A DNA stretch of 64,000 nucleotides, from NCBI GenBank assembly GCA_023974075.1, contig CM043797.1, forward strand, positions 34,777,639-34,841,638. Reading direction: 5' to 3'. Source of the DNA: Chaenocephalus aceratus. Taxonomy: Eukaryota; Chordata; Actinopteri; Perciformes; Channichthyidae. Made by a program: the position numbers and the translations under genes. The stretch's first letter is position 1. The number at the start of each line of letters is the position of its first letter. Positions 35,285 through 47,062 of the stretch are shown one piece after another. The notes beneath the pieces were generated by a model that was given only the letters and a program-made list of their open reading frames with translations, had not been told where the DNA came from and did no database searches.

Positions 35285-35415
35285 ATGCCTCCAAGACGGA
35301 CGTCCCAGAGGACTTTGACATCGACATGGAGAACCCGGAGACCGAGAAGGCGGCCGTCGCCATCCAGTCCCAGTTCAGGAAGTTCCAGAAGAAGAAGCGC
35401 GTCGACAAGTCCTAG
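35285..35415 (+). CDS. pcp4: pcp4 terminal coding exon 3 (IQ-motif, calmodulin binding)
   Basis: This exon encodes the functional C-terminal two-thirds of PCP4. After the split Asp codon it reads A-S-K-T-D-V-P, then the acidic [14 protein letters not shown] stretch, then the IQ segment [16 protein letters not shown], and ends RVDKS with TAG at 35413-35415. In known PCP4 the IQ segment binds the calmodulin C-lobe and the acidic segment before it speeds Ca2+ exchange. The acceptor is CTTTTCCTTGCAG. Joined to exon 2 the visible protein is 60 residues. With M-S-E it would be 63, close to the usual 62. The acidic and IQ parts look like PCP4 rather than PCP4L1. The tail RVDKS differs from the mammalian tail. 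Confidence 0.96.
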
Positions 35416-35905
35416 TGAGCGCCTCTCTGCCGCCGCGTGGAGGTCGAGGACGGTGTGATATTTGCATGTTAACAAATTCATACCTGTTGGAACTCCAGGG
35501 GTTGAGATTGGGATGGGGAGAATGCAATAGCCTGTTTATCATATGACATGTCTGTGAATTTATCATTATCCTATTATTATTAATTTATTATTCAACTGCT
35601 GTATCAATAACTAGAAAATAGAGAGAATATTTCTGTCCTGTTCCATGAATCATGAAGTCTAGCTGGTGTTTGTGTTAGAATATGTTTTTGTACTTACCCC
35701 CGCCTCATTGGTTAACATACCTTTGCTTACCCAGAAACACCTGTGTGTGTGAGAAGATGGAGCAAAAGCTGGTGTTAAGATGACGGTTGTTTTTGTGGAG
35801 CTTCCCACCCTGAGCAGAATATTTCACCCAGAGGCATTTTTCGTACCCGCATGGTTCTATCAAGGTGTGTGTCAATGTACATTCAATAAATAAAGACTCT
35901 GTGTG
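35416..35905 (+). other. pcp4: pcp4 3' untranslated region (inferred)
   Basis: This is the sequence between the pcp4 stop codon and the tandem AATAAA hexamers. It is about 490 bp, has no recognised repeat, and its end is inferred from the polyadenylation signal about 10-20 bp before. The short ORFs within it show no protein similarity I recognise. The exact cleavage site cannot be seen. Confidence 0.7.
35885..35894 (+). promoter_or_regulatory. overlapping polyadenylation signals, pcp4
   Basis: Two overlapping AATAAA hexamers (35885-35890 and 35889-35894) lie about 470 bp after the pcp4 stop. A GT-rich stretch (about 35900-35930, TGTGTGG and TCTTTGGTCTTTG) follows, as expected for a downstream element. 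They are on the coding strand and are the first convincing signal after the stop codon. Confidence 0.75.
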
Positions 35906-36207
35906 GATCCTGCGTCTTTGGTCTTTGTACAAATGTGGCAAAGCTTCAGCATCCCTTAATATATTGCATTAACACACAGTCTGCAGGGACAGCAGTGGGA
36001 CTCATATTGTGATGACAATCTATAAATAGAGCTCTCCAGAACGAGCTCTGCTGAATCTATTCCCTCCTCAGCATGATGACCTTCTCCATGTGGAGCCGCA
36101 CTGATTGACTGCTTCCCACAGAGCTGCTCAGCTGTAGGCTCTCTAAAAACAACCAGCCAATAACACGCCACTACATCAATGTCTTCACTGTCAGGACTAT
36201 ACGGTGA

Positions 36208-36790
36208 CAGGGATGGGAGGGTTAGTTACATGTAGGAAAATGTAACCTAATCTGAGTATGACAATATAAAAGTAATATCATCTGATTACGTTCTGTTACT
36301 TTTGGATAACCTCAATATCAAATGCAATGCAAATAAAAAAGGGTTTACTGAAGGGTATTATGGAAGTCGACGGAACAATGTGACCTTAGAAAAAGAAGAA
36401 ACCAACATATTTAGGATCCAAAATGATTTAATTTCATTCAGCATATTCAGGCTATCCACCAACACTGAAACACATGAGCACACACTACAGTTTAAAGAAG
36501 CAGAAATAAAATCTGAGAATTTTGTTTTGTTTAATACACACAGTTAAGCTCACACACACTATTTTATGAACATATCGGTTCACCTGCTGAATTAAAAACA
36601 GAACAAATGAACCAAAGAAAGTGAAAACCATGAATCAGATTCAGGCAGTGGGCGCATAGATTCACATTTAAAATATTAGCCTACAGTACAGCTTACAAAG
36701 AAGAGATCACATCTGATCCTTTTACAACAAACACTATCTGCACTTTTTAGTTTTTAATAACATTGTAATCCTGCTAGAAATCTACAATCT
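36208..36790 (-). repeat. family M repeat (hAT-like), copy 2
   Basis: It starts CAGGGATGGGAGGGTTAGTT. It then shows, inverted, the blocks of 14465-15033: CACATGAGCACACACTACAG, TTATGAACATATCGGTTCAC and AATATTAGCCTACAGTACAG, then TAACATTGTAATCCTGCTAG. The far end is not well defined. Confidence 0.72.
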
Positions 36791-37590
36791 TTAGAAAATG
36801 TACTGGTTACATTATTTTGTAGGTCACTGTTATCTCCCCAGGCCTGATATTTCCCTATGGAGCGATTTCAAAAGGCTATTTCTGTCTTCCTTGTGTCCAA
36901 AAAAGTGGTATTTGATTCCTCTGCCTGTGACTATTCCTCAGCTGTCTTTAAATATCTGGACGGATCGGATTTTTGGCCGAGAAGAAGCTTTTTGAAGAGT
37001 TTCACAGAGCGGCAGACAGCTTCCATCATTACACAGTATCCTGCCCGGGCACATTATGTGGTCTCCCTCATTAGGCTGCATGACGGAAAAATGAAAACGC
37101 ACACACACGCACACACAAACACAGACACACACACACTGTCAAATATACTGTGTCGAATCTACTGCAGCCTGGAGTTGAAGCCCTATTTCAAAGGAATAGC
37201 AAAGCATAATATATACTTTTCTTGTTTTGTAGCAAGAAATTGATATATATTTGATGTGTGTTTTTTTTTTTGAGGACTTCTAGCAGCATAGCTTGTTTGT
37301 CTTGTTGGTCCACAACTTTGTTTCGGATAGAGAAAAACTTTTAGATGGATAGCAATGAGATTTTGTTCAGACAATCGTGGTCCCCATCTGTCTGATCCCC
37401 TGACTTTCCACCCAGCATTACCAGCTGGTCAAACTCTATTAAAATCTGTGAGATGGATTTGCAGAAAATATACCGACATTGTTAAATCCAAGATGATGAA
37501 TCCTGATGTTCCTCCATGAGGGACACATTTGTTATTTTAAGTGAATTGTCTCGGCAGCTATGGGATGGATTGCCATGTGATTTTAAATCA
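36791..37590. other. no gene recognised; short (CA)n at 37098-37136
   Basis: A 128-residue frame at 36857-37243 runs into a CA run and lacks coding character. Confidence 0.45.
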
Positions 37591-37975
37591 AAACAAATTA
37601 AACTTGATTTGTATAGCACTTTAAAGGTAAACAACATTGCTTCACAAACCAACAAATTAATTGTCAAATAAAATGATGTGTTAGTTGATATTTATAAAAA
37701 CACAGGACTAAAATAAACATAAAAAATAAATAAAATAAGAATAAAATTAGAACAAAAAGGATAAATAAAAAAGAACAGAAGTCAATGTCACAGGACTGAA
37801 TAAAATAAAATACAAATCAAAAAAAGGAATAAATAAGAACAAAATTATGAATTAAAAACAAAGATAAATCAATAAACCAGGACTGAATGAAATAAGAATA
37901 AAAGAAACATAAATAAATTAACCTTAAAAAAAGTATAAAATACAGTAAAAATAAAAGTTCTGAATGAACTAATCA
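37591..37975. repeat. A-rich low-complexity tract
   Basis: TTTGTATAGCACTTTAAAGG, a common fish repeat motif, is followed by about 300 bp of AAATAAAAT-type sequence with little else. Confidence 0.8.
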
Positions 37976-38509
37976 AATATTGGTAATCTTAATTTTAAAA
38001 AGTAAAATACTTAATAAAATGTTCATTTCAAAGCCTACTGTAAAAGGTGTAAAGGTGGATAAAGCTGGCGACACTATGCAAAGTACTAGCAATTACGCTT
38101 TAATACCAACACAAAATAAGGCAATATGGAGGCGCCCTAAAGCAAACGAAGCATCGTGTGAATACAGGATCACTCCCTCAGGAACTCTGCAGCCAAACAA
38201 CACAAGTCACGTTAACGTTTTTCTCAAGAAAGAGTGGTTTTACAGACGGGAACTTAAGCTGTCGAGGGTTAAGAAGAGGTTTTCTTAAGTTTAGGATCAC
38301 TGCACAGAGCGGGTCACTGAACGGTCTTATATGAAGGTCAGCGCCGACCTTTGCACCGCGGGGAGTTGATCCTCACAGCAGACGAGCTCTGTAAGCCTGG
38401 GAGGATTAAACCACCATGACTAGTTCACTCCTTGATGTCCACAGCCAGACGGTTTCCGTTACATCCTTATCGTTTACATCTCTATTACACTCAGACTCTA
38501 TTAATAATA

Positions 38510-38590
38510 TCAATCATTCAATCAAAATACTTCATTAATCCCCGGGGGAGTTAGGGTTATTGACAGTTCATCACAGAACAGAGACCCTCT
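38510..38590 (-). repeat. LINE/SINE-type tail at the minisatellite border
   Basis: CAATCATTCAATCAAAATAC then TTCATTAATCCCCGGGGGAG is the complement of a common fish retroposon tail. It borders the minisatellite. Confidence 0.45.
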
Positions 38591-41290
38591 GAAGATCCAG
38601 ACTCATGGTGAAGACATGATGAAGACTCAGGCTCATGATGAAGACATGATGAAGACTCAGGCTCATGATGAAGACATGATGAAGACTCAGGCTCACGATG
38701 AAGACATGATGAAGACATGATGAAGAATCAGGGTCACGGTGAAGACATGATGAAGACTCAGGCCTCACGATGAAGACATGATGAAGACTCAGGCTCATGA
38801 TGAAGACATGATGTAGACTCAGGCTCACGGTGAAGACATGATGAAGACTCAGGCTCAAGATGAAGACATGATGAAGACATGATGAAGACTCAGGCTCATG
38901 ATGAAGACATGATGAAGAATCAGGCTCTTGACGAAGACATGATGAAGACATGATGAAGACATGATGAAGACATGATGAAGACTCAGGCTCATGATGAAGA
39001 CATGATGAAGACATGATGAAGACATGATGAAGACTCAGGCTCATGATGAAGACATGATGAATACTATGGCTCTTGATGAAGACATGATGAAGACATGATG
39101 AAGACATGATGAAGACTCAGGCTCATGATGAAGACATGATGAAGACATGATGAAGAGTCAGGCTCATGATGAAGACATGATGAAGACATGATGAAGACTC
39201 AGGCTCATGATGAAGAAATGATGAAGACGCAGGCTCATGATGAAGACATGATGAAGACATGATGAAGACTCAGGCTCATGATGAAGACATGATGAAGACA
39301 TGATGAAGACTCAGGCTCACGATGAAGACATGATGTAGACTCAGGCTCACGGTGAAGACATGATGAAGACTCAGGCTCAAGATGAAGACATGATGAAGAC
39401 ATGATGAAGACTCAGGCTCATGATGAAGACATGATGAAGAATCAGGCTCTTGACGAAGACATGATGAAGACATGATGAAGACATGATGAAGACTCAGGCT
39501 CATGATGAAGACATGATGAAGACATGATGAAGACATGATGAAGACTCAGGCTCATGATGAAGACATGATGAAGACTCAGGCTCTATGAAGACATGATGAA
39601 TACTCAGGCTCTTGATGAAGACATGATGAAGACATGATGAAGACATGATGAAGACTCAGGCTCACGATGAAGACATGATGACGACTCAGGCTCATGATGA
39701 AGACTCAGGCTCATGATGAAGACATGATGAAGACATGATGAAGACTCAGGCTCATGATGAAGAAATGATGAAGACATGATGAAGACTCAGGCTCACGATG
39801 AAGACATGATGAAGACATGATGAAGACTCAGGCTCTTGATGAAGACATGATGAATACTCAGGCTCATGATGAAGACATGATGAAGACATGATGAAGACTC
39901 AGGCTCACGATGAAGACATGATGAAGACATGATGAAGACTCAGGCTCATGATGAAGACATGATGAAGACATGATGAAGACTCAGGCTCACGAATGAAGAC
40001 ATGATGAAGACATGATGAAGACTCAGGCTCACAATGAAGACATGATGAAGATGATGAAGACATGATGAAGACATGATGAAGACATGATGAAGACTCAGGC
40101 TCTTGATCAAGACATGATGAAGACTCAGGCTCATGATGAAGACATGATGAAGACATGATGAAGACTCAGGCTCATGATGAAGACATGATGAAGACATGAT
40201 GAAGACATGATGAAGACATGATGAAGACATGATGAAGACTCAGGCTCATGATGAAGACATGATGAAGACATGATGAAGACATGATGAAGACATGATGAAG
40301 ACTCAGGCTCATGATGAAGACATGACGAAGACATGATGAAGACATGATGAAGACTCAGGCTCATGATGAAGACATGATGAAGACATGATGAAGACATGAT
40401 GAAGACTCAGGCTCAAGATGAAGACATGATGAAGACATGATGAAGACTCAGGCTCATGATGAAGACATGATGAAGAATCAGGCTCTTGACGAAGACATGA
40501 TGAAGACATGATGAAGACTCAGGCTCATGATGAAGACATGATATGAAGACATGATGAAGACTCAGGCTCATGATGAAGACATGATGAAGACTCAGGCTCA
40601 TGATGAAGACATGATGAAGACATGATGAAGACATGATGAATACTCAGGCTCATAATGAAGACATGATAAAGACTCAGACTAATGATGAAGACATGATGAA
40701 GACTCAGGCTAATGATGAAGACATGATGAAGACATGATGAAGACTCAGGCTCATGATGAAGACATGATGAAGACATGATGAAGACATGATGAAGACATGA
40801 TGAAGACATGGTGAAGACCTGATGAAGACATGATGAAGACTCAGGCTCTTGATGAAGACATGATGAAGACATGATGACGACATGATGAAGACATGATGAA
40901 GACTCAGGCTCTTGATGAAGACATGATGACATGATGAAGACATGATGAAGACATGATGAAGACGCAGGCTCATGGTGAAGACATGCTGAAGACTCAGGCT
41001 CTTGACGAAGACATGATGAAGACTCAGGCTCATGATGAAGACATGATGAAGACTCAGGCTCATGATGAAGACATGATGAAGACTTCAGGCTCATGATGAA
41101 GGACATGATGAAGACTCAGGCTCATGATGAAGACTATGATGAAGACATGATGAGCATATGAAGACTCAGGCTCTTGATGAAGACATGATGAAGACTCAGG
41201 CTCTTGATGAAGACATGATTGAAGACTCAGGCTCTGATGAAGACATGATGAAGACATGATGAAGACTCAGGCTCTTGATGAAGACATGAT
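38591..41290. repeat. 2.7-kb compound minisatellite, 11-bp and 19-bp units
   Basis: The array is built of GAAGACATGAT (11 bp) and GAAGACTCAGGCTCATGAT (19 bp) in irregular order, usually one 19-mer after one to five 11-mers. Variants include CTCACGAT, CTCTTGAT and CTCAAGAT. Longer blocks recur: the pattern near 38815-38990 reappears near 39330-39510 and partly near 40410-40540, so blocks were duplicated. Minus-strand ORFs of up to 193 residues (SSSCLHHVFIM repeats) follow from the repeat. The right edge abuts family K copy 2. No function is inferred. Confidence 0.97.
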
Positions 41291-41294
41291 GTCA

Positions 41295-41480
41295 GTGGGG
41301 ATAAACCGTTGTTCTGACCACCATGCTAGCCGACATTAGCGCCTTTAGCTTCTCCGCGGTGGAAACAAGGGAAACACAACAGTAGCAACTCAACGGCAAA
41401 AAGACAAAAACAAAATGTGTTTCTAAAGAAAGATAAGAGCGCGCACAGCTTAAGAAGTTACTAAAGAAGTTATTAAGGTA
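41295..41480 (+). repeat. family K repeat, copy 2
   Basis: GTGGGGATAAACCGTTGTTC, TGACCACCATGCTAGCCGAC, AGTAGCAACTCAACGGCAAA and AAGAAGTTACTAAAGAAGTT match 28868-29040. It begins at the edge of the minisatellite, whose growth may have started inside this repeat. Confidence 0.7.
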
Positions 41481-43010
41481 AACATAACAAGAGGGATCAA
41501 ATGAGAAAGTTGAAATAAGTCAAACTGAGCAGGAGAACATGGTGTATGATATTGTGAGTTACTAACAGTACAGTATCTCTGAACAAAATAAATAAAACAA
41601 GTTTGTTGATACAGTTTGTTCGGCCTTAAAAGCACAATGACCTTAATGTTTCCAATGAAGGTCATTGCCTCATGGAAATAAAGGTCTCACTGTTTGTTTG
41701 CGTGCTTGCTTGTTTTATTTTCCACCCAGATGACTAGCCCCACTAAAAAAAGCATCCTGCCAAGTCATCCACAGACCCATGGAGAATAAATCCTCCCGAG
41801 GCTCTCCGAGTCTCTTCTTCGTGTGTCTGTGTGTGCTAATGGAATTTAAATTACACCGTTATTAAAATATGGAGATTTTCTTCTGGTCTTGCACAACAAC
41901 ACACCTCTCTTGCTCTCCTCGGTGCTGCTCCCAGCTGATCTAGAGAAGCACACCTTGAGCGGAAAGGAGCAGGGAGAAGAAAATAAATCTTATATTACCT
42001 GCCCCTTTCTAAAAAAACAAAAATAATAAAAATAGATGGTCTTTCCTTCATATTTTCTTATTCACAGCCAAACATAACAGTATCTTAGGAACACAAAAAG
42101 AAACACAAAAAATACTTATTTCCCACTTGACGGTTAACGGAAAGGAACAAAACAACAACAAAAAACAACAACACCAAAACATCACATGTATAAGGAACAG
42201 GAAAAGTGCTGTGCAAAGCATTGTTGTTCACTATAGCTAATAGAAAAGCATTCTGGCTTGCAAACTGCTAAATTCCACAAGATGCAGTGGGATATCATCG
42301 TATCTTTTTCAAACTGCATTTGACACGCTATGAAATGAGAAATCTTTTTCTGACATACTAAATAATATGGATGAACAGGTACTGGGACGCCTGGACAGTC
42401 TGACTAAAAACAGCAGATATCAGCCCTTCTAGGTTTGATGAGATGTTGATCACCTACACATGCACTGAGAATGAGATTGTAAAATGAATTGCATGCCATC
42501 TGCTCTGCCACATAAGAGTATCCGTCCTGCAGACAGCCAAATCCAGACAGCCAAATCAATCTTCAGCATCCAACATGTGAACAGATATATAGTCAATCAA
42601 ATTAGTTTTCGCTCCACTCCACTTCTGTATATAAGGCAAATACTGCTTTTCTTTTGCATCTACAGAAAATCTATTTCACACTATGAGGTTATTGACGATA
42701 ATTAATCATCCGTGTTTTTTATGAAAAAGGACATTTCCATAATTGGTTCACTGCTCACATCCACTCATGCTTGGATTTAAACATATTTCCATGAAATAAT
42801 AATATACACATTTGCTTATATTGGCTCTCCTCTAGCATATAAGTGTATCCGTGGAAACAGACCATCCCATGCATTTCTCCTGCGTTATTTGATCTGTTTG
42901 ACACCGTGCACTCTGCAGATCTGGAGACGGATGATTCCGCTATTTTTGAACCATTACATTTACATTAGGAGCCTGTCACTCTATCAGTAACGTGAAGTTG
43001 ATCTAATCAA
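41481..43010. other. no gene recognised
   Basis: A/T-rich intergenic DNA. Open frames of 71-73 residues are not conserved in appearance. No repeat ends with partners were found. Confidence 0.45.
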
Positions 43011-43013
43011 TGA

Positions 43014-43022
43014 GTGTGTGTG

Positions 43023-43074
<52 letters not shown>
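43014..43074. repeat. (GTGC)n tetranucleotide microsatellite
   Basis: About 13 GTGC units after a short GTGTG lead. They run into family H shortly after. Confidence 0.97.
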
Positions 43075-43136
43075 AGCAGTGTAAGGAATGTCACGGTCAG
43101 AAAACACACCTTATACCCTGTGTGATTACAATTGAC

Positions 43137-43470
43137 CAGTGGTGGAAAGTAGCTGAGTACATTTACTCATGTATTGTACTTAAAGAGGCCCTATACATCG
43201 TTTGTGTTTTTCCCTTTCCTGTAATGTGTTATAAGATGTTTATGCATGATGTAAATGGTTTGCTAAGGCTAAAATCCCTGGGTTCAAATACGAACCTGAA
43301 AATGTATGACACAATAATGGACTCTTTAAGTACAATTTTGAACCTTACTTGTGTCTCCATTTAATGCTAGTTTATACTTTCACTCCACTTCATTTATTCA
43401 ATGGTTTTAAATACTTTTCAGATACTGCACGTGATAAACGTTTAACATAAAGCACCTCTAAAAATGAACT
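43137..43470 (+). mobile_element. family H hAT-like element, 5' part, with nested MITE
   Basis: It starts CAGTGGTGGAAAGTAGCTGA then GTACATTTACTCATGTATTG, the known fish hAT-like 5' end. It is split at 43184-43325 and continues GTACAATTTTGAACCTTACT, TTATACTTTCACTCCACTTC and TCAGATACTGCACGTGATAA. The 3' end is not seen here. An inverted copy at 61785-61951 is uninterrupted at the same point. Confidence 0.8.
43184..43325. mobile_element. 142-bp TTAA-type MITE (family C) inside family H
   Basis: The element AGAGGCCCTATACATC to CACAATAATGGACTCT is flanked by TTAA at 43180-43183 and 43326-43329. The ends are imperfectly inverted (AGAGGCCC and AGAGTCCA). Removing it restores GTACTTAAGTACAATTTTG, and the homologous site in the 61.8-61.95 kb copy reads AATACTTAAGTATCC without insert. 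TTAA duplication is the piggyBac-type signature. A related copy starts at 58006. Confidence 0.87.
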
Positions 43471-43619
43471 AGTGGACTAACTGTTTAAGGTACAACCGCT
43501 TTATGATAGCTGTTTTTGTTTACTGCAGCTGCTTTTTATAAGATGGTGTTACTACTTACAGTTTTAATTGTAGCACATTGCATTTACAGTATAGGGCTAC
43601 TGGCGTTCATTGAAAAGAT

Positions 43620-43650
43620 GTAACACACACACACACACACACCACACACA
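43620..43650. repeat. (CA)n microsatellite
   Basis: CA run with one slip. Confidence 0.9.
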
Positions 43651-44369
43651 CATATTTGGCAGAGTGGTGCAGAAAGCAAAGGCTACAGGTTAAATGTGTG
43701 CAATCTGCTTGATCAAACACTGCTGTAAATATACGGCATATTTCTTTATTACATTCTTCAGCCAGATGATTTAACCTTAGTTATTGTAATTTGAGGGATT
43801 ACTAGGCCGAATAATCCAGGAGAGATGCTTGAAATGAGCCCAGCAGCAATCTCTGAGGAATCTATATATCGTCTTGGCTGGATAGGTAGCAATAACAATC
43901 CTGCAAATGGTTCATGGCATTTCCCCCAGTACGGATATCTTGAGCCTCAGGGCACAGCTAGCGTTGAGAAGCAGCTGAGGACCAATGAACCATGACTTTA
44001 AGCGGAGATACAGTACAGCGGTGACAGTCGCTGCTGCTGCTCCAGTTAGTAATGAGTGAGCAGTAAATCTGAGCGCCTGCAGGACAGGAAGAGGAAGATG
44101 ATGATGAGAAGGCACCGATTTTCTGCTCCGTCCTGGCTCAGGCTGGCATGAGAATGTCATCCCAGATAGTGATGATCAAACTAACTTGATGTTTCATGTC
44201 ACAATATGGAAGATGTTTAAATAGAGTGAAGATTTATACTGCAGGATTCTAACGGGAAGGGAGAAAGAAACCTTCGGCCTTTTTTTCTTTGAAAACAATT
44301 AAACGCTAATAAAAAAATGGTCTCTATTTAATCAATTCATTACAAAGCTTAGTTGAGAGAACAGAGGTT

Positions 44370-46067
44370 TCTCAATACTCTAATTTCCCCTCCTCAACTC
44401 CTCGACTCCTCGGTCCTCCGGTTGTGACCCGGAAATGGATTTCAGCGCATCATTTCTCTAAATGCACATCGAGGACCGAGCATCGAGCATTGAATTGGGT
44501 GACGTCACGTTGCCTCGCTTTTCGCCGAACTGCATTGTGGGGAAGCAAAGCGAACATTTCCAGGATTTCCAGGATTCCAAATTTGAGCAATGTTTCAACT
44601 TTTGAAGCTGAGGTGGAAGCGTCAGCCAATCAAATCCCGTTTATGCAAATCTGACAGTACAAGCGCGAGCCAATCAAACCACGTGTAAGCTGGGAGAGCC
44701 AGACAGCAGTTCATTTCCTCATATTCCAAACGAGAAATTACAGTAGCAAATCACCCGGTTCTTTTCGACCAGAACTATTAACGGGATACAAACCGGAGGA
44801 ACCAGGCATGGAGGGAGGTGGCAGAGACAGTGGGTGAAACTGGTAGGTTTTCGCCTGTTTGGGGAGTTTATAAATCCCCTGGGTTTTTTGCTTATACGTC
44901 GGGGGCGGGATATTCATGTGATTGGGTTGTTGGTCGCAAAAAATCCCCAAGCTTTCAGACACGCGCACCTCCAAGATTTTCAAGATTTTTTAACGCTGCT
45001 GTGTGGACGGACCATCAGGCCCCGTCTCAGGTCGGTTAAATTAAATCCTTGCTTCCCTCACTTTCGTCGTTTCCCTGCGTCATTTCCCTCCCACCAGGGA
45101 AGCATGGAGGGACGCAAGGAAACCACGAGAAGCAGGGAAATGAGTTTTAAGAGCAATGGGACGTCCTTTCCTCCGGAGCGTCACGTGAAGCGACGTCCGT
45201 TTGTGATGACGCCGCACAGCTGATCGTCTGACAGCAGCTCTGTCCCCGTTGTTTTCACAAACACCCCCGCCACACATTTACTGACACAAACATTTGTATC
45301 ATCTGTTGCAGACCCCAATAAATAAAATAAGAACTCATTCTCAAAAAAGATAAACGCCATTCTTAAAATGTATAAACGAACATTAGTTGGATTATTATTG
45401 ATTAGAGTGCACAATAGAAATAAAATAATTGAGAGAAGAAAAAGAGATATGTTATCCAAAACCCAGTTAGATTAACATTCATTGGACTGCACACTTTGTT
45501 TGTTTGTGTGGATATGTAGCACATTAACATTTTAATAGCACTTAATGACTGACTGAATGGAAATGACAATAAATGAAAATATAAAACGAAAAAAGCGATC
45601 ATGAAAATGTTTCCAACAAATGAATAAAATGATTTGTGACCACTTTGTTGTTCAGATATATATCATTTGTAACTAAATGAAACATGAATTGAAACAAAAC
45701 ACGGTATAAACTGAGGAGTGAGTCTTGTGAGGTTCATGTATTTTCTTCACTCCGCTTGGAAACTGCTCTCATGTCAAGAAGCATGAGATCAGTGCATGCA
45801 CTGCATCGTCCAATCAGTGAGCGATACACAATAAGGGGGCGGGGCGAGTGTCTGAGGATTTCATCGGAGGATGGTCTGGTGGTTCCTCGATTATAGCTCC
45901 TCCATTATCGCTCCTCGCTCCTCGCTCATCGCTCCTCGCTCCTCGCTCTCCTCCTCGCTCCTCCGGCAGAAATAAAGAGCCATGGGACGGTACTCAAGAT
46001 GGCGCAGACAAATCAACTTCCCGTGAGACCGAGGAGCGAGGAAATGAAATAGTCGACTTGAGACGGG
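44370..46067. repeat. possible 1.7-kb element with degenerate CTCCTCG-rich ends
   Basis: The left part has TCTCAATACTCTAATTTCCC then TCCTCAACTCCTCGACTCCT. The right part, inverted, has GTCTCAAGTCGACTATTTCA then TTTCCTCGCTCCTCGGTC. (GCTCCTC)n-like tandem motifs lie at 45895-45965. GGACGTCC-rich and TATGCAAAT stretches occur inside. The similarity of the two ends is weak, and no target duplication was found. The ORFs here, up to 129 residues, overlap on both strands and are unrecognised. Confidence 0.35.
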
Positions 46068-46071
46068 CCCC

Positions 46072-46247
46072 AAGGGAACAGCAGAAGAAGACAGACAGGA
46101 AGTAAACACTAAAGAGAACAGCAGAAGAAGACAGACAGGAAGTAAACACCTAAAGGGAACAGCAGAAGAAGAAGACAGGAAGTAAACACTAAAGAGAACA
46201 GCAGAAGAAGACAGACAGGAAGTAAACACTAAAGGGAACAACAGAAT
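46072..46247 (+). repeat. 40-bp VNTR (family J motif), left half
   Basis: About four units of AACAGCAGAAGAAGACAGAC AGGAAGTAAACACTAAAGGG (40 bp), one with a short deletion. The array is cut by the MITE at 46248 and continues at 46867. Minus-strand frames reading VFTSCLSSSAV are repeat artefacts. Confidence 0.92.
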
Positions 46248-46866
46248 AGGCTTGTTTGAGACAAGCAAGACCTGCGCAGACCTGCGCAGACCTGCGCAGT
46301 TGCGATCAACGTCTTGCTAGTGCGTTGCATGATGGTTAGTCATTTTGTCCGACTTGCTCTGGAGGCTCGCCCACATGAGACTTTGAAATCTCGCGTGACA
46401 AAGACGCTTACCGTTTTCATACTTTATATATCTTAGCATATTCATACACACTGTTCATACTGCTCACAGGCTGATATCTAGTGTATTCATACCCCACTGT
46501 TTATTCATCATTCAATTCATTCTATATGTTATTCTGTAGATTGTGTACATTACTTTCCACTTCGCTGCTTGTTGCACCTGGTTAGAAGCTAAACTGCATT
46601 TCGTTGTCTCAGTACCTGTAATATGTGCAATAACAATAAAGTTTCTCTTTAAGTTAAACCAAATCATTAAAATAAAATCTATTGCATCCACTTCATCTGC
46701 AACGAAAACGCCAACCGCAATTTCCGCCATTGCAAACCCAGCCAGTCAAGCCGACTCCGAGTCCGAGCTGTCCGACTTAAGATGAGCTTTTTGACACCTC
46801 CCCCGGCTGCGATCGGCTACTCTCGTCTACTTTCGAGGCGAGCCGCAATGTGTCTCAAACAAGCCT
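46248..46866. mobile_element. 619-bp MITE inside the 40-bp VNTR, AAT target duplication
   Basis: Perfect 16-bp inverted ends (AGGCTTGTTTGAGACA) are flanked by AAT at 46245-46247 and 46867-46869. Removal restores the array unit CAGAATAAGACAGAC, one base from the consensus. Inside are three tandem ACCTGCGCAG units (46272-46301). A LINE-tail-like segment follows at about 46560-46655 with AACTGCATTTCGTTGTCTCA and CAATAACAATAAAGTTTCTC. The 3-bp duplication is the same as for the 161-743 element. PIF/Harbinger-like is my guess. Confidence 0.88.
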
Positions 46867-47062
46867 AATAAGACAGACAGGAAGTAAACACTAAAGGGAA
46901 CAGCAGAAGAAGACAGACAGGAAGTGAACACTAAAGGGAACAGCAGAGAAGACAGCAAGGATGTAAACACTAAGGGAACAGCAGAAGAAGACAGACAGGA
47001 AGTGAACACTAAAGGGAACAGCAGAAGAAGACAGACAGGAAGTAAACACTAAAGGGAACACA
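46867..47062 (+). repeat. 40-bp VNTR, right half
   Basis: About five more units of the same 40-bp motif, with small deletions and a GGAAGTGAACAC variant. It is followed by ACAGTGGGCTCTGGCAGTGT, the complement of ACACTGCCAGAGCCCATACT at 5960. The array is therefore internal to family J. Confidence 0.92.

Noticed and set aside
38591..41290. CRISPR-like array
   Set aside because: Units are contiguous 11/19-mers without unique spacers, in a eukaryotic genome; it is a minisatellite.
44834..45223. 129-residue ORF in GC-richer sequence
   Set aside because: It lies inside a probable repeat with degenerate ends, and the peptide has no recognisable motif.
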